Shown: positions 52,601 to 63,074 of the stretch, piece by piece
Numbering within the stretch: position 1 is the first letter of the stretch
Layout: each line of letters starts with the position of its first letter
DNA from: Eremophila alpestris peregrina
Taxonomy: Eukaryota; Chordata; Aves; Passeriformes; Alaudidae
Assembly (NCBI GenBank): GCA_009792885.1
Contig: WMCF01000208.1
Coordinates: 372,001-436,000 of the forward strand
Reading direction: 5' to 3'
Length of the DNA: 64,000 nucleotides
Notes under the pieces: model-generated
What the model was told of the DNA's origin: nothing
Databases searched by the model: none
Seen by the model: only the letters and a program-made list of their open reading frames with translations
Position numbers and translations under genes: made by a program

Positions 52601-54254
52601 TATGTTTTAGTTCTATACTCTTGCTTTAAAATACAGGCTTAAGAAACTATTCAGAAAAAGAGCCAAATGAAATACAGTGACCAGGTGTTCCCAGGTATCT
52701 TCCTGTATCCAAGGGCTGGGAGAGCCTGAGAAGCTCTTGAAACCATTCAACCCCAGTATTTACACACAGAATTCTCAGATACTGAAGCAGGTTATCAAAG
52801 TCTCAACATAAAAGGTGACATCCAAGTCCCAGGGTTAAAATTCTGCCTACTCTTTAATCCAACTGACTATTAGACAGAAACTTTATTTTTTTTTTAATCA
52901 CACATTCATTGAGAAATTAACACCAACACACAACCACTGACATCAACTGACTTGTAGAACTGCATGAACCTGGGGAGCAAAGCAGGTGCAGAAGGGGCCA
53001 TAGACACTCCAGCATTTCTGCTGGCACACCCAGGATTAATTCGGTTTTTACACCGGCATCAGCTAACTGCTCAAAGGATACCTATTCAAGTGCATGGCAA
53101 GAAAACCAACACCTCATAGTAATAATACTCTTATTATCTACTGCAGTCACCACCCAATAACAAAACTTAAAAACACCAAAACAAAGTTTTTGTTGGTGAC
53201 AACTGCAACCAATTGTGTTTACAAAGGTTTCCAATTATCACACTGTGTATCAACCAAATGCTCCATTCACAGAACAGCAAATTAACTTCTGTTTATTAAA
53301 GTTTCTCAAGAACAAAAGCAACCAGCAGAGTCATAAGAAAAAAAAAAATCACACGTACTTTCCAGGAACTTGCCCAAGTCAGCTCCTGAAGCAAGAAAAT
53401 AAAATGAGCAGCAAGAAGTTAGAGGAATATAATCAGAATTCAAAAGTGTTTTCCCCGCCCACCCAAGCAAACAGATATTCAAACGTTACAGTAAAAGCAG
53501 CACACCAGGAACGCTGAACTGAATGTTACTGGGGAAAACGTGGATTTTTATTCCAGAAGCACTACTGAGCAATACCTCCTTTTGGCCTACACCTTGTCCC
53601 AACTCAAAGTGCAATTACAGAGAACTGAAAGAGCCGTAAGTGCTCTGTTGACACTTAAACTACTTGTCTTGGATCGATACCAAACGTACACAATTCTGAT
53701 CGATGCTCTCTTCAGCCTGCCAAGGCCTCTCCAGTCAAACACTGCCGGTCACCGCTGCTCCCAACACCCTGCTGCCTGCGCGGGGAAGGCTCGGAGCTCC
53801 CTCCTTCCTCGGCCAGGGTAACCCGACAGGGCCGGGCGTGCTCGAAGCGGGGCTCACCGCGGCGCTCCCGCTGGGCTGGGAGGGGACGAGCGAGTTCACA
53901 AGGGTCAGTGTGGGGGGAGACGGCCCCGGAGAGCGGTGAGGAGCCGCGGGCGCCCCGCCGCCGCTTGACAAGTACCAAGGACCCGCATGGAGAGCTCGAG
54001 GCCCGCTCGCCCCAGCTCCAACGACCCCTGCAGAGGCCCATAGGGAGCGCAGGGGGGCCCTCCAGGCGCACCCCCCCCTCCCCCCTGGGCGGCCTCGCCT
54101 CCCGGTTAGGCCGCGGGGCGCCTCGGTGCTGCGGCAGCCAAGGCGGACGGGGGCCGCCGGCAGGGCCGGTGATCGGACGGGGCGCGCGGCGGCGGGGGCG
54201 TGGCGGGGGCGGCCGGGACAGCGGCGGGGCCGGGCGGCGGCGGGACGGCGTTAC
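43635..54254 (-). other. GIGYF2 intron 1
   Basis: 10.6 kb intron separating the promoter exon from the ATG exon, a likely site of regulatory elements and alternative 5' UTR exons. I see AT-rich sequence, a (TA)n run at 51177-51190 followed by a short CA-rich stretch, and a purine-rich patch at about 44890-45070. No coding exon or identifiable repeat is found. Its first 300 bp are extremely GC-rich (part of the CpG island). Confidence 0.75.
51177..51205. repeat. (TA)n / CA-rich microsatellite
   Basis: A run of seven TA units followed by CCCACACACATATC, within GIGYF2 intron 1. Confidence 0.8.
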
Positions 54255-54560
54255 CTGCGCTCCCGGGCGGAGAGTCCCTCACAGCCGCGGCGGCTCCTCA
54301 ACCCAACAACACAAGATGGCGGGTGCGCCGCCACGCAGCGTCACGTGAGGGTTAGGCCACGCCCCCAGGCCCCGCCGCGGGACCCGGATGAGCGGCGGAG
54401 CTTCCCGCCCACCGCCCGTGCGACGTCACCGCGGAGAGGGGCGGGCCTCCAGCGCCCCCTGCCGGAGGCGCGAGCCCGCCGCAGCACCAACCCCTCCCCT
54501 TCCCCTCACAGCCCTGAGGGGACACGGAGCTGGGCGGAGATGGCAGCGCCGGGGGTGCCC
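53735..54560 (-). promoter_or_regulatory. CpG island promoter of GIGYF2
   Basis: The only long CpG-dense block in an otherwise AT-rich window. There is no TATA box. Visible sites are a palindromic E-box TCACGTGA (54341-54348, a USF/MITF/TFE-type site), a YY1 core AAGATGGCGG (54313-54322, plus strand), a CRE-like CGACGTCAC (54421-54429), and several GC boxes, including CCACGCCCC just upstream of the E-box and GGGGCGTGGCGGGGGCGG at about 54195-54212. The layout fits a broadly expressed gene with dispersed initiation. The factor assignments are motif matches only. Confidence 0.85.
54255..54335 (-). other. GIGYF2: GIGYF2 exon 1, non-coding 5' UTR (5' end approximate)
   Basis: A strong donor on the minus strand (GCGCAG|GTAACG, intron begins at 54254) lies inside the CpG island. 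The exon is CG-rich and contains no ATG, so no upstream ORF competes with the main start. A YY1-type site (CGCCATCTTG on the minus strand) sits near its 5' end, typical of TATA-less housekeeping promoters. The transcription start is inferred as roughly 54320-54345 and cannot be placed exactly from sequence. The splice to exon 2 is inferred from gene order and the good acceptor at 43635. Confidence 0.65.
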
Positions 54561-54619
54561 GCGCCCTGCTCGAACTCCCGGTAATTAAAATACTGCGTCA
54601 GTTCCCCTTTGCACTCGGC

Positions 54620-55133
54620 ACTGGAACAGGCACACCTTGAGTCCTGTGTCCAGGTTTGGGCCTCTCAATTCAGGAAGGATATTAAGGGGCTAGAGCGTAT
54701 CCAGAAAAGGGAACGGAGCTGGGGAAGGGTCACCCGTCTGACAGGAGCAGCTGAGGGAGCTGGGGGCGGAGCTCAGCCTGGAGAAAAGAAGGCTCAGGGG
54801 GGCCCTTCTGGCTCTCCACAGCTCCATATGATAGGAGGGTGAAGCCGGGGGGAGCTTGGGCTCTGCTCCCAGGGAACAAAGGACAGGACAGGAGACCATG
54901 GCCTTAAGCTGCAGCAGATGAGGTTTAGGTTGGACACTAGGAAGATACTCTTTACAGAAGGGGTGATCAGACATTGGAAGAGGCTGTCAAGGGAGGTGTG
55001 GAATCACTTTTTCAGGAAGTGTTCAAAAGAACACCTGGACGTCGCACTTAGTCTGGTTGACAAGGTGGGGATCAGTCAGTGGCTGGACTCGATGTACTCA
55101 GAGGTCTTTTTCAACCTCATCCGTGATTCTGCC
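54620..55133 (+). mobile_element. CR1 LINE 3'-end fragment between the GIGYF2 promoter and EFHD1
   Basis: The plus strand follows the avian CR1 3' region in order: CACCTTGAGTCCTGTGTCCA, TCCAGAAAAGGGAACGGAGC, GCTGAGGGAGCTGGGGGCGG, CCTGGAGAAAAGAAGGCTCA, then AGGTTTAGGTTGGACACTAG, GTGGAATCACTTTTTCAGGA, GACTCGATGTACTCAGAGG and TTTTTCAACCTCATCCGTGA. It begins within about 60 bp of the CpG island edge and is truncated at its 5' end. This subfamily differs from the one at 6.8 kb. It has no intact ORF. Confidence 0.9.
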
Positions 55134-58100
55134 ACCTTCCCACCGCTGTCTCACACACACAGGCAGCCTCAGCAGCGCAGCGTGGCTCCCAGCCTTATCT
55201 CTTCCCTCTGAGTGGTTCCATGAGGGAATTCAGCTTTATCGGTGGCCACAAGAAACTCTGTGAGAAGCCACCGTGTGTGATCACTCTCAGTATCCAGGCA
55301 CCGAGAGCTGGACCTGCTCTCGCCCAGGCACTGGAGCAGCCCTGAGGCCGCTTTGCTGTGGGAGTCGCCCTGGGAGGCAGCGGCAGCTGCTGTTGCTGCT
55401 GACAGAGAAACGGCATTAGATTATACATATTTTGACTCTTCTGATGGAAAAATCAGGAGCTCAAGGCAAAACTTTCTTCAGCTAAAAATAACCAGTTTAT
55501 TTTTAGTCCCCAAACCCATATTAGTACATGATGCAGAATAGCCCCATGTGGCTCCTTCAGCGTAAAAAAACTATTCTTGGCTGTTACGCACTGCTGAAGG
55601 TATACCCGTTTTCAGACTGAAACAGTTTCACTCTAATCATGATGTCAGCCACAACCCATGTAGCTTTCTCCATCCTCTTCTAGGTGAATAAAGACTTGTC
55701 ATTGTGTACTGAATGACAGCCAAAAATTATGCAACAGTGAATACTAGTAATTCTTACGAGCTAATGGGTTGAAAGCCTGTAATTCTTAGGGCTTATTTTT
55801 AGCTGAGAGCTACATAGGACTACCTCACCCAAAAACCTTAGAATGGAATTTCTCCATTAGGAGGCTGGTATGGAAAAGCAAAGCTCCCTAGAAAAGGGCT
55901 GGCCTCTGATAAGCTGCATTCAATCCCCCTGGTTGTCACACAGCTTGAGCCAATACTAATAATGATAAAGAGAGGGAGGGAGGGAGACAGTGCTGCATTT
56001 CAAGCTGTCAGTGAGAATTCCCAATTTCATTGCAGAAGCAGCTGTGCCTTGTTATTCTACTTATCAAATGTGAGTTTGAGCACTCAAAAATATTTTCACA
56101 TGCTCTAAGACAACCTTTATCTTAGATGAGAGATGTTTAGCACTTGTGGAAATTTTTTTTATCCCAGTTAGCACAAACATTATATTACTGAGACAAAAAA
56201 AATCAAGTAGCATCTGAAACATGCCTCATCTGCAGAACTTGGCATTTCTGTAAAATACCTCAAGGAAACTCAGATGACAATCTTTTGGTAATAGCAGATG
56301 CATCTTAAATCTTCCACAACTCATTCAAGCAGAACAGGGAGAATTAAAATTCTCATTGAAAATTCAAGACTGTATCCGTGTGGTAAAATTCCTGCATGGT
56401 TCAATGACAGAATGTCAGCTGATACAGTGTAGGTGTGAAATCACCCCAGCAGCCAGTCTGGGTACCAAGGGCATGATGTACTTCAGAGCCCTGGATTACT
56501 GTGCCAATTCATCCACACTATTAAAAACCCAAGTGCAGGGAAGCGGCATCCCCAGCGATAGGTTTCCTAACTAACCACTTGTTTTCACTCATTCTGGCAA
56601 GAGCCCGCCTCCCTCAGTACACTGGTAGAGCTATGAGCGCAGAGCACAGCTTTGAAATGATAAATAATGATCACAAAGCAGCCCAGAAGGATGTGTCACA
56701 GTCATGTTTCCCCTTGCCACTCCTGCATTTTGTTACTTGGAAAAGCGGTTCCCTTGTTATTATTGTTGAAATAGCCAGGGATTTTGTCTGGGAAGAGTCA
56801 ATGTCTTCTCAGCATCCTCTGTTTTCCATGTCCTCATTTGTCACATCCCTAAAAATAATGAAAACAGCAGCAAAGCAGGCAAACATCCAACTGCAGTTTT
56901 TAAAGTCAGTCACTTCAATGCATCTGTCACCTCAGGTGGCTTGTGCTGAAAGACAGAATACCACAAACAAGCTGCTACTTCTGCAATACTAAATTACTTT
57001 TAGATGTCTTGGATTTATTTGGACACTCCCATAAGGTTAAAATGTTATTTTGTCACCTTAATCCTTACAGATAAACCCCGAACCTCGAGCCAGGAAGAGC
57101 TTGATCACACCATTTCTCTTTCTCTCAACTGTGACCACACTGAGCTCTTCAGGTGAGACTCCCTGCTGCCAATGACAATGACTTTGCCAGGAGCATCCTT
57201 GAGAAATCCACTGCAATCAGAGCATCCAGACAGGCTGAACCCACCCTCGGTGCTGGCTCAAGTGCTCCTTTTTTGTACTTTGCCTGGTCTGGGAAATGTT
57301 AAACAAAATTCCTTCAGGGATCAAGGACTACCTGAAGTTTCCATTCTAGATGAATGACTTGAGGCTAGTATTTGGCCATTTTGAGAAAGACCACCAAGTG
57401 CAACAAGCTTTTCATCCAAGCTCCTCTACTTGCCATCACAGACTTAAGAGTCACTTGGGGCATGTTAGAAATACTAGAGAGGCATTAGTGTACCAGCAGG
57501 CATCACTAAAGAGAGCTGGGATTGACAGGACCTTTGAGAGACACCTGTGGTGACATCAAGCATAAAAGGACAGAGCATCAAGGATTGTAGCAGACAAATT
57601 ACAGGTAAATACAACTAAGTGTTGTCACGTGGTTTGAGGAGGGAGATACAGCTAGTCAACTTCTCTTTAGTACTTCCACATAACCTAACGACACTGTTAT
57701 CCAATCCAAGAATTGCCAATAAAACAGAACAATTTAGAAAGCAATTCATTTCCCAATGTCCATTTTTGCAAAGCTAATTTCAAAACACATTTCTGCAATC
57801 TCCAAATAAATGCACATCCTAAAGCACTTATTGTTCACTGCACTAAATGCAGGTCCCAACTAACAGCACCTGTTTGAATTGAACAAAACCATAGACAATG
57901 CTCATTTCCTTACTGAAACATGTCAGCTGGAGTTGACTCAATTCTATTAAAATAAAACCACTGAAAAGCCTTTTTCCACCCTCTTCTGCAGCCCTGGGCT
58001 CCTTACCCAGCTGTACATGTAAAGCAGCACAACTCAGCTTGCTACATTGTAAAGAAAAAAAATCAACAAAAAACCCCCCACAAAAATCAAGAGCTGCAGC

Positions 58101-58759
58101 ATTGCAATTTTCCTGGGGAAATAGAGACTAAGGAACCTTCACCCTGATTTCACCTGACCTCTGAGACCTGAGGATTCATAGACACAGTGAACGTATCGGC
58201 ACAGAGCAGAGCTGCACGGGATAAAATATTTATGGCTTTTATTTCATCACTGGACCTGACACGAGGCATGGTTAAACCTCTTCCTGAACCCCCTCCTCAG
58301 GGTGGCCCTGCCAGCAAAGCTTAGCACACCAGCAATAGCAGAAACAAAATGCTTGAATGCATTTTCAGATTTCCATGTAGTTTTTCTTTTTTCTCCCTTA
58401 ATAAAGGCAGAAGCAGGAAATGCAAAGGGAATTCTAGCTGAAGCAACCTGCCCAGTCCCAGCTGGGGCACTACGGGGGCTGAGACAGAGGCTATTTTAAG
58501 ATAAGGAAAAGCTGACAACCTTCAGATGTCAACATTCAGCAGTGGGCAGTATTTCAAGTATTTAAACAGCCATGTCCCTTTCTGAGAAAACACAGACATT
58601 AGGGCTTTTTACACCAGAACTGCTGGGCAGAAGAGGAAGTGTTATCAAGAAGAGGTTGAACACTTCCCCCACTCATCCAAGTCAGGATGATGAGCTTTGG
58701 GGATTACTACTGTAACTTGTGAAAAATGCTATATTCAAAGACCTGAAATAAATCACATA
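55134..58759. other. GIGYF2-EFHD1 intergenic interval
   Basis: About 3.6 kb with no recognisable gene. It contains a GGGA-repeat purine tract (55973-55987) and several small open frames of no recognisable similarity. Confidence 0.7.
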
Positions 58760-60266
58760 CAAGACTGGAGATAACAATGCTTTATTTTTACATTTCAGCA
58801 ACAGGAGAAATAATTGAAGATGAAATTATCTGCTTTGTTGTAAAGTATAAAAAACATTTAATTATAAATATTTAGCTAAAAAAGCGTGATTTATAAAATA
58901 TAATCTGTGAAGATATATACACAGTTTAATCGTTTAGCAATTCTTTCACCTGACATTAAAGAGTAGAGGTTTTTCTATTTATTATTCCATGCTCACAGTT
59001 TAGTGCTCACAGTTTAATAAGCAAAAAAAGACAAGTGAAAAGATGACTGGTGAGTTTTGTCCAGGGGAAAAAAAAATTAACATTCTGCCACAAATTTGGG
59101 CAAGACCAGAGGCAGAATTTGAGCGAATCTATGTCTTGAGAGAGGTCTCTGAGGGAAGTTCCCCTGCCATGACCAACAGTGTTTATATCCTGACAAGCAG
59201 TGGGCATCTCAACATTTGTGGGCAAGTTTCCTGTGTTTTCAAGAGAAAATGGTCAATAGTATAATGCAAGCCCTCAAAATTCAATTCAGTTAAATGTGCT
59301 CACCTCCCTGCTTTCTGAGCAGGAGTTGCTCAGTATGCTGTGCTGGTGTCCTCTGTTGTGCCTCTAATGAAATCAATGTCACCTTCATGATTCAGGCTAT
59401 GAGCAAATTTCCAAATAGAAAACCCCAGTGTGCCATCTGATTGTGCTCTCCAGCTGACAATAACCCCTAAAAACAGATACAGCTGCCTAAGGCTGGAAAA
59501 TAACAGTGAAGTTGTACAGTACACTAAATGTGATGGAATGTGAAAGAAGATAAATGGTCAGGCAACTCAGTTTTCTATTCCTCGTTTAAGAGAGCCAGCT
59601 TCTTCCCTTTGAAGTCTTGGGAAATCTCGCCTCTTATTGAAGGGTTTGTTACTATGGCACTTCAGAGAAGAGAAACTGGAAGACTCTTCAACATGCTGGG
59701 TGACAGAAAATGCTACAGAAAATGAGTGTGAATTTGATCCATGTACCTAGTAATTATCTTTCTCTCTTCACAGTGTTTTCACGGTGCCTGTGGCACGGGG
59801 CTTTGAGGAATAAGAAGAGGGTGACAACACCCAACAGCAGTACAAACATACAGAAGCCAAGCTGTACTTTGTACACCCTGATTTACACACCTCACTACTT
59901 GCCTGTAAGCAAGGAATGAATTAATACAGGATTAAGAGAAAAAGGATGTATAGGAAAGAATGAAGTAGGCAAACATGACGCTTGTCAGTGCTCACCCATG
60001 ATTTGCTACCTGCTGTTTCTGCTTTAGGGTGATGTAACAGTTCAGAGCAAACAGCCGTACACAGCTCCTACTATTCACATCACTATGAATGCATAGTAAC
60101 TGCTAGAGTTGTGCCCTTAGGAGCTCAGGAGGATCTTCAGGAAAGGAAGGCTAGCAAAGCTGTGATGAGTTTTAGACAGGATCCAAGTAGTTCCATCCAG
60201 GCAGAGCCCTGATCTGGGAAACGTACCAAGTTGTGTGCAATTTCAGAGTGCGTATTGGCTGGTTGG
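58760..60266 (-). other. EFHD1: Probable EFHD1 3' UTR with candidate polyA signal
   Basis: AT-rich minus-strand sequence downstream of the stop. A good AATAAA lies at 58786-58781 (minus), followed by GCATTGTTATCTCC, so cleavage near 58760 is plausible. Other AATAAA copies on the minus strand occur near 58978 and 58236. The extent is inferred; no gene is otherwise seen here. Confidence 0.45.
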
Positions 60267-60401
60267 TTACTGGGTAAATGCAGACTTTAACTCCCTGAAA
60301 GCTGCTCGGCGGTGCTTCCTTTCCTCCTCTTCCCGCTTTCGCTCATCCTGCTCAGCTTTTATCTCTGCTTCAAACTTACTGGCTGAGGAGAGGGCTTGAG
60401 C
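60267..60401 (-). CDS. EFHD1: EFHD1 last coding exon (44 codons and stop)
   Basis: The acceptor CATAAAG|GCTCAA continues FFEAK into AQALSSASKFEAEIKAEQDE, then RKREEEERKHRRAAFRELK and SAFTQ, stop TAA at 60269-60267. The Glu/Lys/Arg-rich run is the C-terminal coiled-coil of swiprosins. The last residues differ from the mammalian ending but the length agrees. Confidence 0.93.
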   Translation of the reverse strand, partial: AQALSSASKFEAEIKAEQDERKREEEERKHRRAAFRELKSAFTQ

Positions 60402-61547
60402 CTTTATGAGACAGAGAGAAAATAAATGAGTGTCAAGCCTTGCATCAGAGGGAGAGCCAAAGCATGAGCTACTCCCAGATGAGCAACACAGAACTGCTTG
60501 CTGCACCTCCCAGTGCTTGCTGGGATCCTCTGTCAGGACAGCTCAAGTATTAATTACACTGCAGTGCTTGGGTATTTACACCCAAGACCTGTTACCTTCC
60601 TTGACTTTAACATCAACAAAAGAAAGGTCATTTATTAATAAGTCACTAACAAGTGACCGAAACAAGGCCATCGGTACTGGGTCACATACATTATTTCCAT
60701 AAGCAAGCAGCAGGGCATAGGTTGTGAGTATGCAGTGGGAGAAACTACTGCAGAAAACACTCTGAATCACAGCCAAATCTGAGAACATCATACTACACCA
60801 TGGATAATCTGCAGATCAAAGAGACATTGTTTACTTGCTGGCTATTTTTCCAGCTTTCATCTCAGTACATCTGCTGTGCAATAGCTGTGTTAGGCTCTTG
60901 GGAAAAAACTTCTTATATAAACAAGCAGGATTATTTTCTCTCCAAGAGAGCTTTCAGAAAGGGTGCTTTGTCAGCTTCAGATGGCCTACAGCTCTTTCTG
61001 CCAACCCCGGGACCCTACAGAATGATTTTGCTTCCAAAGGTTACAGAGAAAGAGATGTCTGAAATCCTATACTCCAAAACACTCTGTTCACCACTGAATT
61101 AAGAGTGTTCTGGTTGAGGGAGGTTTTGCAAAATGGGAAAACTCTGTCCCTACTGCATTGGTTTTAAGGACACTTTAGTCTTTAAAAGAGGTCAGCCACC
61201 TAGTTCCAGCCACAGGGACACAGGTCAGCCAGTCAGCTCTACCAGGCTAAGACCCAGAAAGCAGACTGTGAATTACATTGCTCTGGTGTGTTCACTGAGC
61301 CACAGAAAGGCTCTAGCTAGAGTCCAACAAAATTTGAAAGGAAACTCAGCTACAGCTGAGTAGCTGAGCTTCAGCTATAGCTCAGTTTTTTTCATATTCC
61401 TCTGTGCCATACCTTAGCTTCAAAGAAGTTCTTGGCTCCTTTGACTCCCTCAATGGATACATCTATCTCCGAGAGCTTTGCAAGAGTCAACAAGCCGCTG
61501 TCCTCCTCGAGCTCCCCAGCTGCAGCTTTATGGAAAATCAGCAGGAA
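60267..61547 (-). CDS. EFHD1: EF-hand domain-containing protein D1 (swiprosin-2), C-terminal 89 codons (partial)
   Basis: Ca2+-sensing EF-hand protein associated with the mitochondrial inner membrane. Two exons are in the window, spliced in phase 0. The joined sequence starts FLLIFHKAAAGELEEDSG (end of the second EF-hand and following linker), continues through LAKLSEIDVSIEGVKGAKNF and ends in a highly charged C-terminal coiled-coil helix, SKFEAEIKAEQDERKREEEE, to AFTQ and stop TAA. The EF-hand pair and disordered N-terminus are encoded beyond 64000. EFHD2 is very similar in this tail; EFHD1 is preferred because it neighbours GIGYF2 on the same strand in vertebrates and because AQALSSASKFEAE matches EFHD1 better. 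Confidence 0.9.
60402..61412 (-). other. EFHD1 last intron
   Basis: 1.0 kb intron. The only notable element is the AGCT inverted-repeat cluster at 61344-61386. Confidence 0.85.
61344..61386. repeat. AGCT-rich overlapping inverted repeats beside an EFHD1 splice donor
   Basis: Reads ACTCAGCTACAGCTGAG, then TAGCTGAGCTTCAGCTATAG and CTCAGT. It contains CTCAGCT/AGCTGAG and TGAGCT/AGCTCA inverted pairs, with six AGCT copies in about 40 bp. It starts about 27 nt downstream of the EFHD1 donor on the minus strand. Confidence 0.75.
61413..61547 (-). CDS. EFHD1: EFHD1 penultimate exon (45 codons)
   Basis: 135 nt, phase 0 at both ends. The acceptor is TTGGTAG|TTCCTG and the donor GCTAAG|GTATGG. It encodes FLLIFHKAAAGELEEDSGLL, then TLAKLSEIDVSIEGVKGAKN and FFEAK. 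FLLIFHK is the exiting helix of the second EF-hand. An AGCT-rich inverted-repeat cluster lies about 27 nt into the intron after its donor. Confidence 0.93.
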
Positions 61548-61739
61548 CTACCAAGACAGAGAGGAAACATTCAGGTTTTTCACTGAGGCTCAAACAATTT
61601 AAAACACAAACAGCACAATCACCTGGAGAGGGATGGAATTCATATCTCAGAGCAAAGGAAAAGTGGAACCAGGGAACTTGTGCTTCAGTACACAGTCCTG
61701 TTACAGAATAAAAGCAGTAGGAATCTCACAGGAAAAGGT

Positions 61740-61771
61740 TTCCCAGGAATCAGAGCCCTGATTCCTGGGAA
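61740..61771. repeat. Perfect 13-bp inverted repeat with 6-nt loop
   Basis: Left arm TTCCCAGGAATCA (61740-61752), loop GAGCCC, right arm TGATTCCTGGGAA (61759-61771), in the EFHD1 intron about 190 bp upstream of the penultimate exon. No gene or terminator role is implied by the context. Confidence 0.85.
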
Positions 61772-63074
61772 GCACAGCTCCTACCAAGCCTGGGCTGCTA
61801 TGTGGCCAGAGGAAGGAGGCCACCTCTGCACCTGCCCAGTACAACCACTGGGCAGGTTCAGATATAGCTCCTTAAGTGCCCACACCCCAATGGTGTATTC
61901 ACAAGCCCTCCACCAGCTTCCCCAATGTTCTAGGGACTTTGGTCACATCCCACGACAAGGAAATCAGGACAAACACACTTCTGGTTCACCTCAGGCTCCC
62001 TGAACCAAGGCATCAGTGCAGTCCTTTTAGAGAGAACAGCAGCCCAGGTGTGTGCATGCCCTAGTGACAGAGTGGTTTGAACAAGTGTCCATAAAGCAAG
62101 GTGGTGTGAAACTTCTGTCCTGCACTGGACCATGGCCATTTAACAAATCCAGAGTTGCTACAGCAGAGTGTGTATTGGGAAGAGAATTGCAAAGGGAAAT
62201 AAACAGGAAAAGAAAGTTATGTCTCATTCCACAAAAGCATACTTTCTGCTTTTGCTTTAAAGGAACAAAACCTGCCTGCCTAAAGACCTCTGCACTACCA
62301 TCCAGCTGCCAACCGAGCTCCAGTTTAAGATGTGAAAGCACTAGGTGTACTGGCAGAGGTCCTGCAACTCCCTGCTATTCTTGGTGACCCCAGGAGGTGT
62401 CTCAGTGCTTGGAACAGCGCAGAGAGAACAGACACAAGGACAAGCCACTCAGGTACAAAAGGAGCACAAGCAACAAAGCTGCACCAGTGCAGCACTCCAG
62501 GCCAGGCCAGAGGGCTGCAGATACCAGGTAAGGGTGCCCTGAAATCCCCTTGCACAGGAACATCAAATATCTCTAGTGCTGTGCTCCTCAGACTGCCCGG
62601 CTGGGGAGTCTGCTGTTTCCTCCGGAGAGGCCTAGCTGTCCCAGAGGAGGGCAGCAGAGTCCCAGCATCCACACTGAGCCAGCCCTGCTTCAAGTTGCTT
62701 GCAGAAGCTGATGGGAATGCAAGAGTTTGGAAAGGCCTCCCATGGGGAAGGGTGTGGAGATGACAGCAGCGCTGGCTGCCCTCTTGCACAGGCAGCTCAC
62801 CAGGCGCTGCTCCATGCAACAGCCTCTTAACCTGTGAGTGCTAAGCACAGGGCAAGCAGAAAGCAGGCTGGGCTTGGGAAGGGAACTTTTCCTTCTCCAA
62901 ACACACTGTAGTTAGTTGGTTGACCCCAGCTGGATGCCAGGCTACCAAAGCCACTCTATCACTCCCCCTTCTCATCTGGATAGGGGAGAGAAAATGTAAA
63001 AGTTCATGAGTTAAGGACCTGGAGAGATTACTCACCAAAATACTGTCATAGGCAAAAAAAGGCTCAACTTACGG

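Noticed and set aside
53703..54584. Several open frames of 66-152 codons on both strands in the CpG island
   Set aside because: They arise from GC-rich, stop-poor sequence. They overlap each other in different frames, have Arg/Gly/Pro/Ala-only composition and match nothing known. The region is explained as promoter plus GIGYF2 exon 1.
60267..61547. Assignment of these exons to EFHD2 rather than EFHD1
   Set aside because: The C-terminal tails are very alike, but the AQALSSASKFEAE stretch and adjacency to GIGYF2 on the same strand favour EFHD1.
62325..62819. Overlapping 164- and 143-codon frames on opposite strands
   Set aside because: Mutual antisense open frames in a GC-richer intron stretch of EFHD1. 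Neither translation resembles a protein I know, and the real EFHD1 exons are elsewhere.
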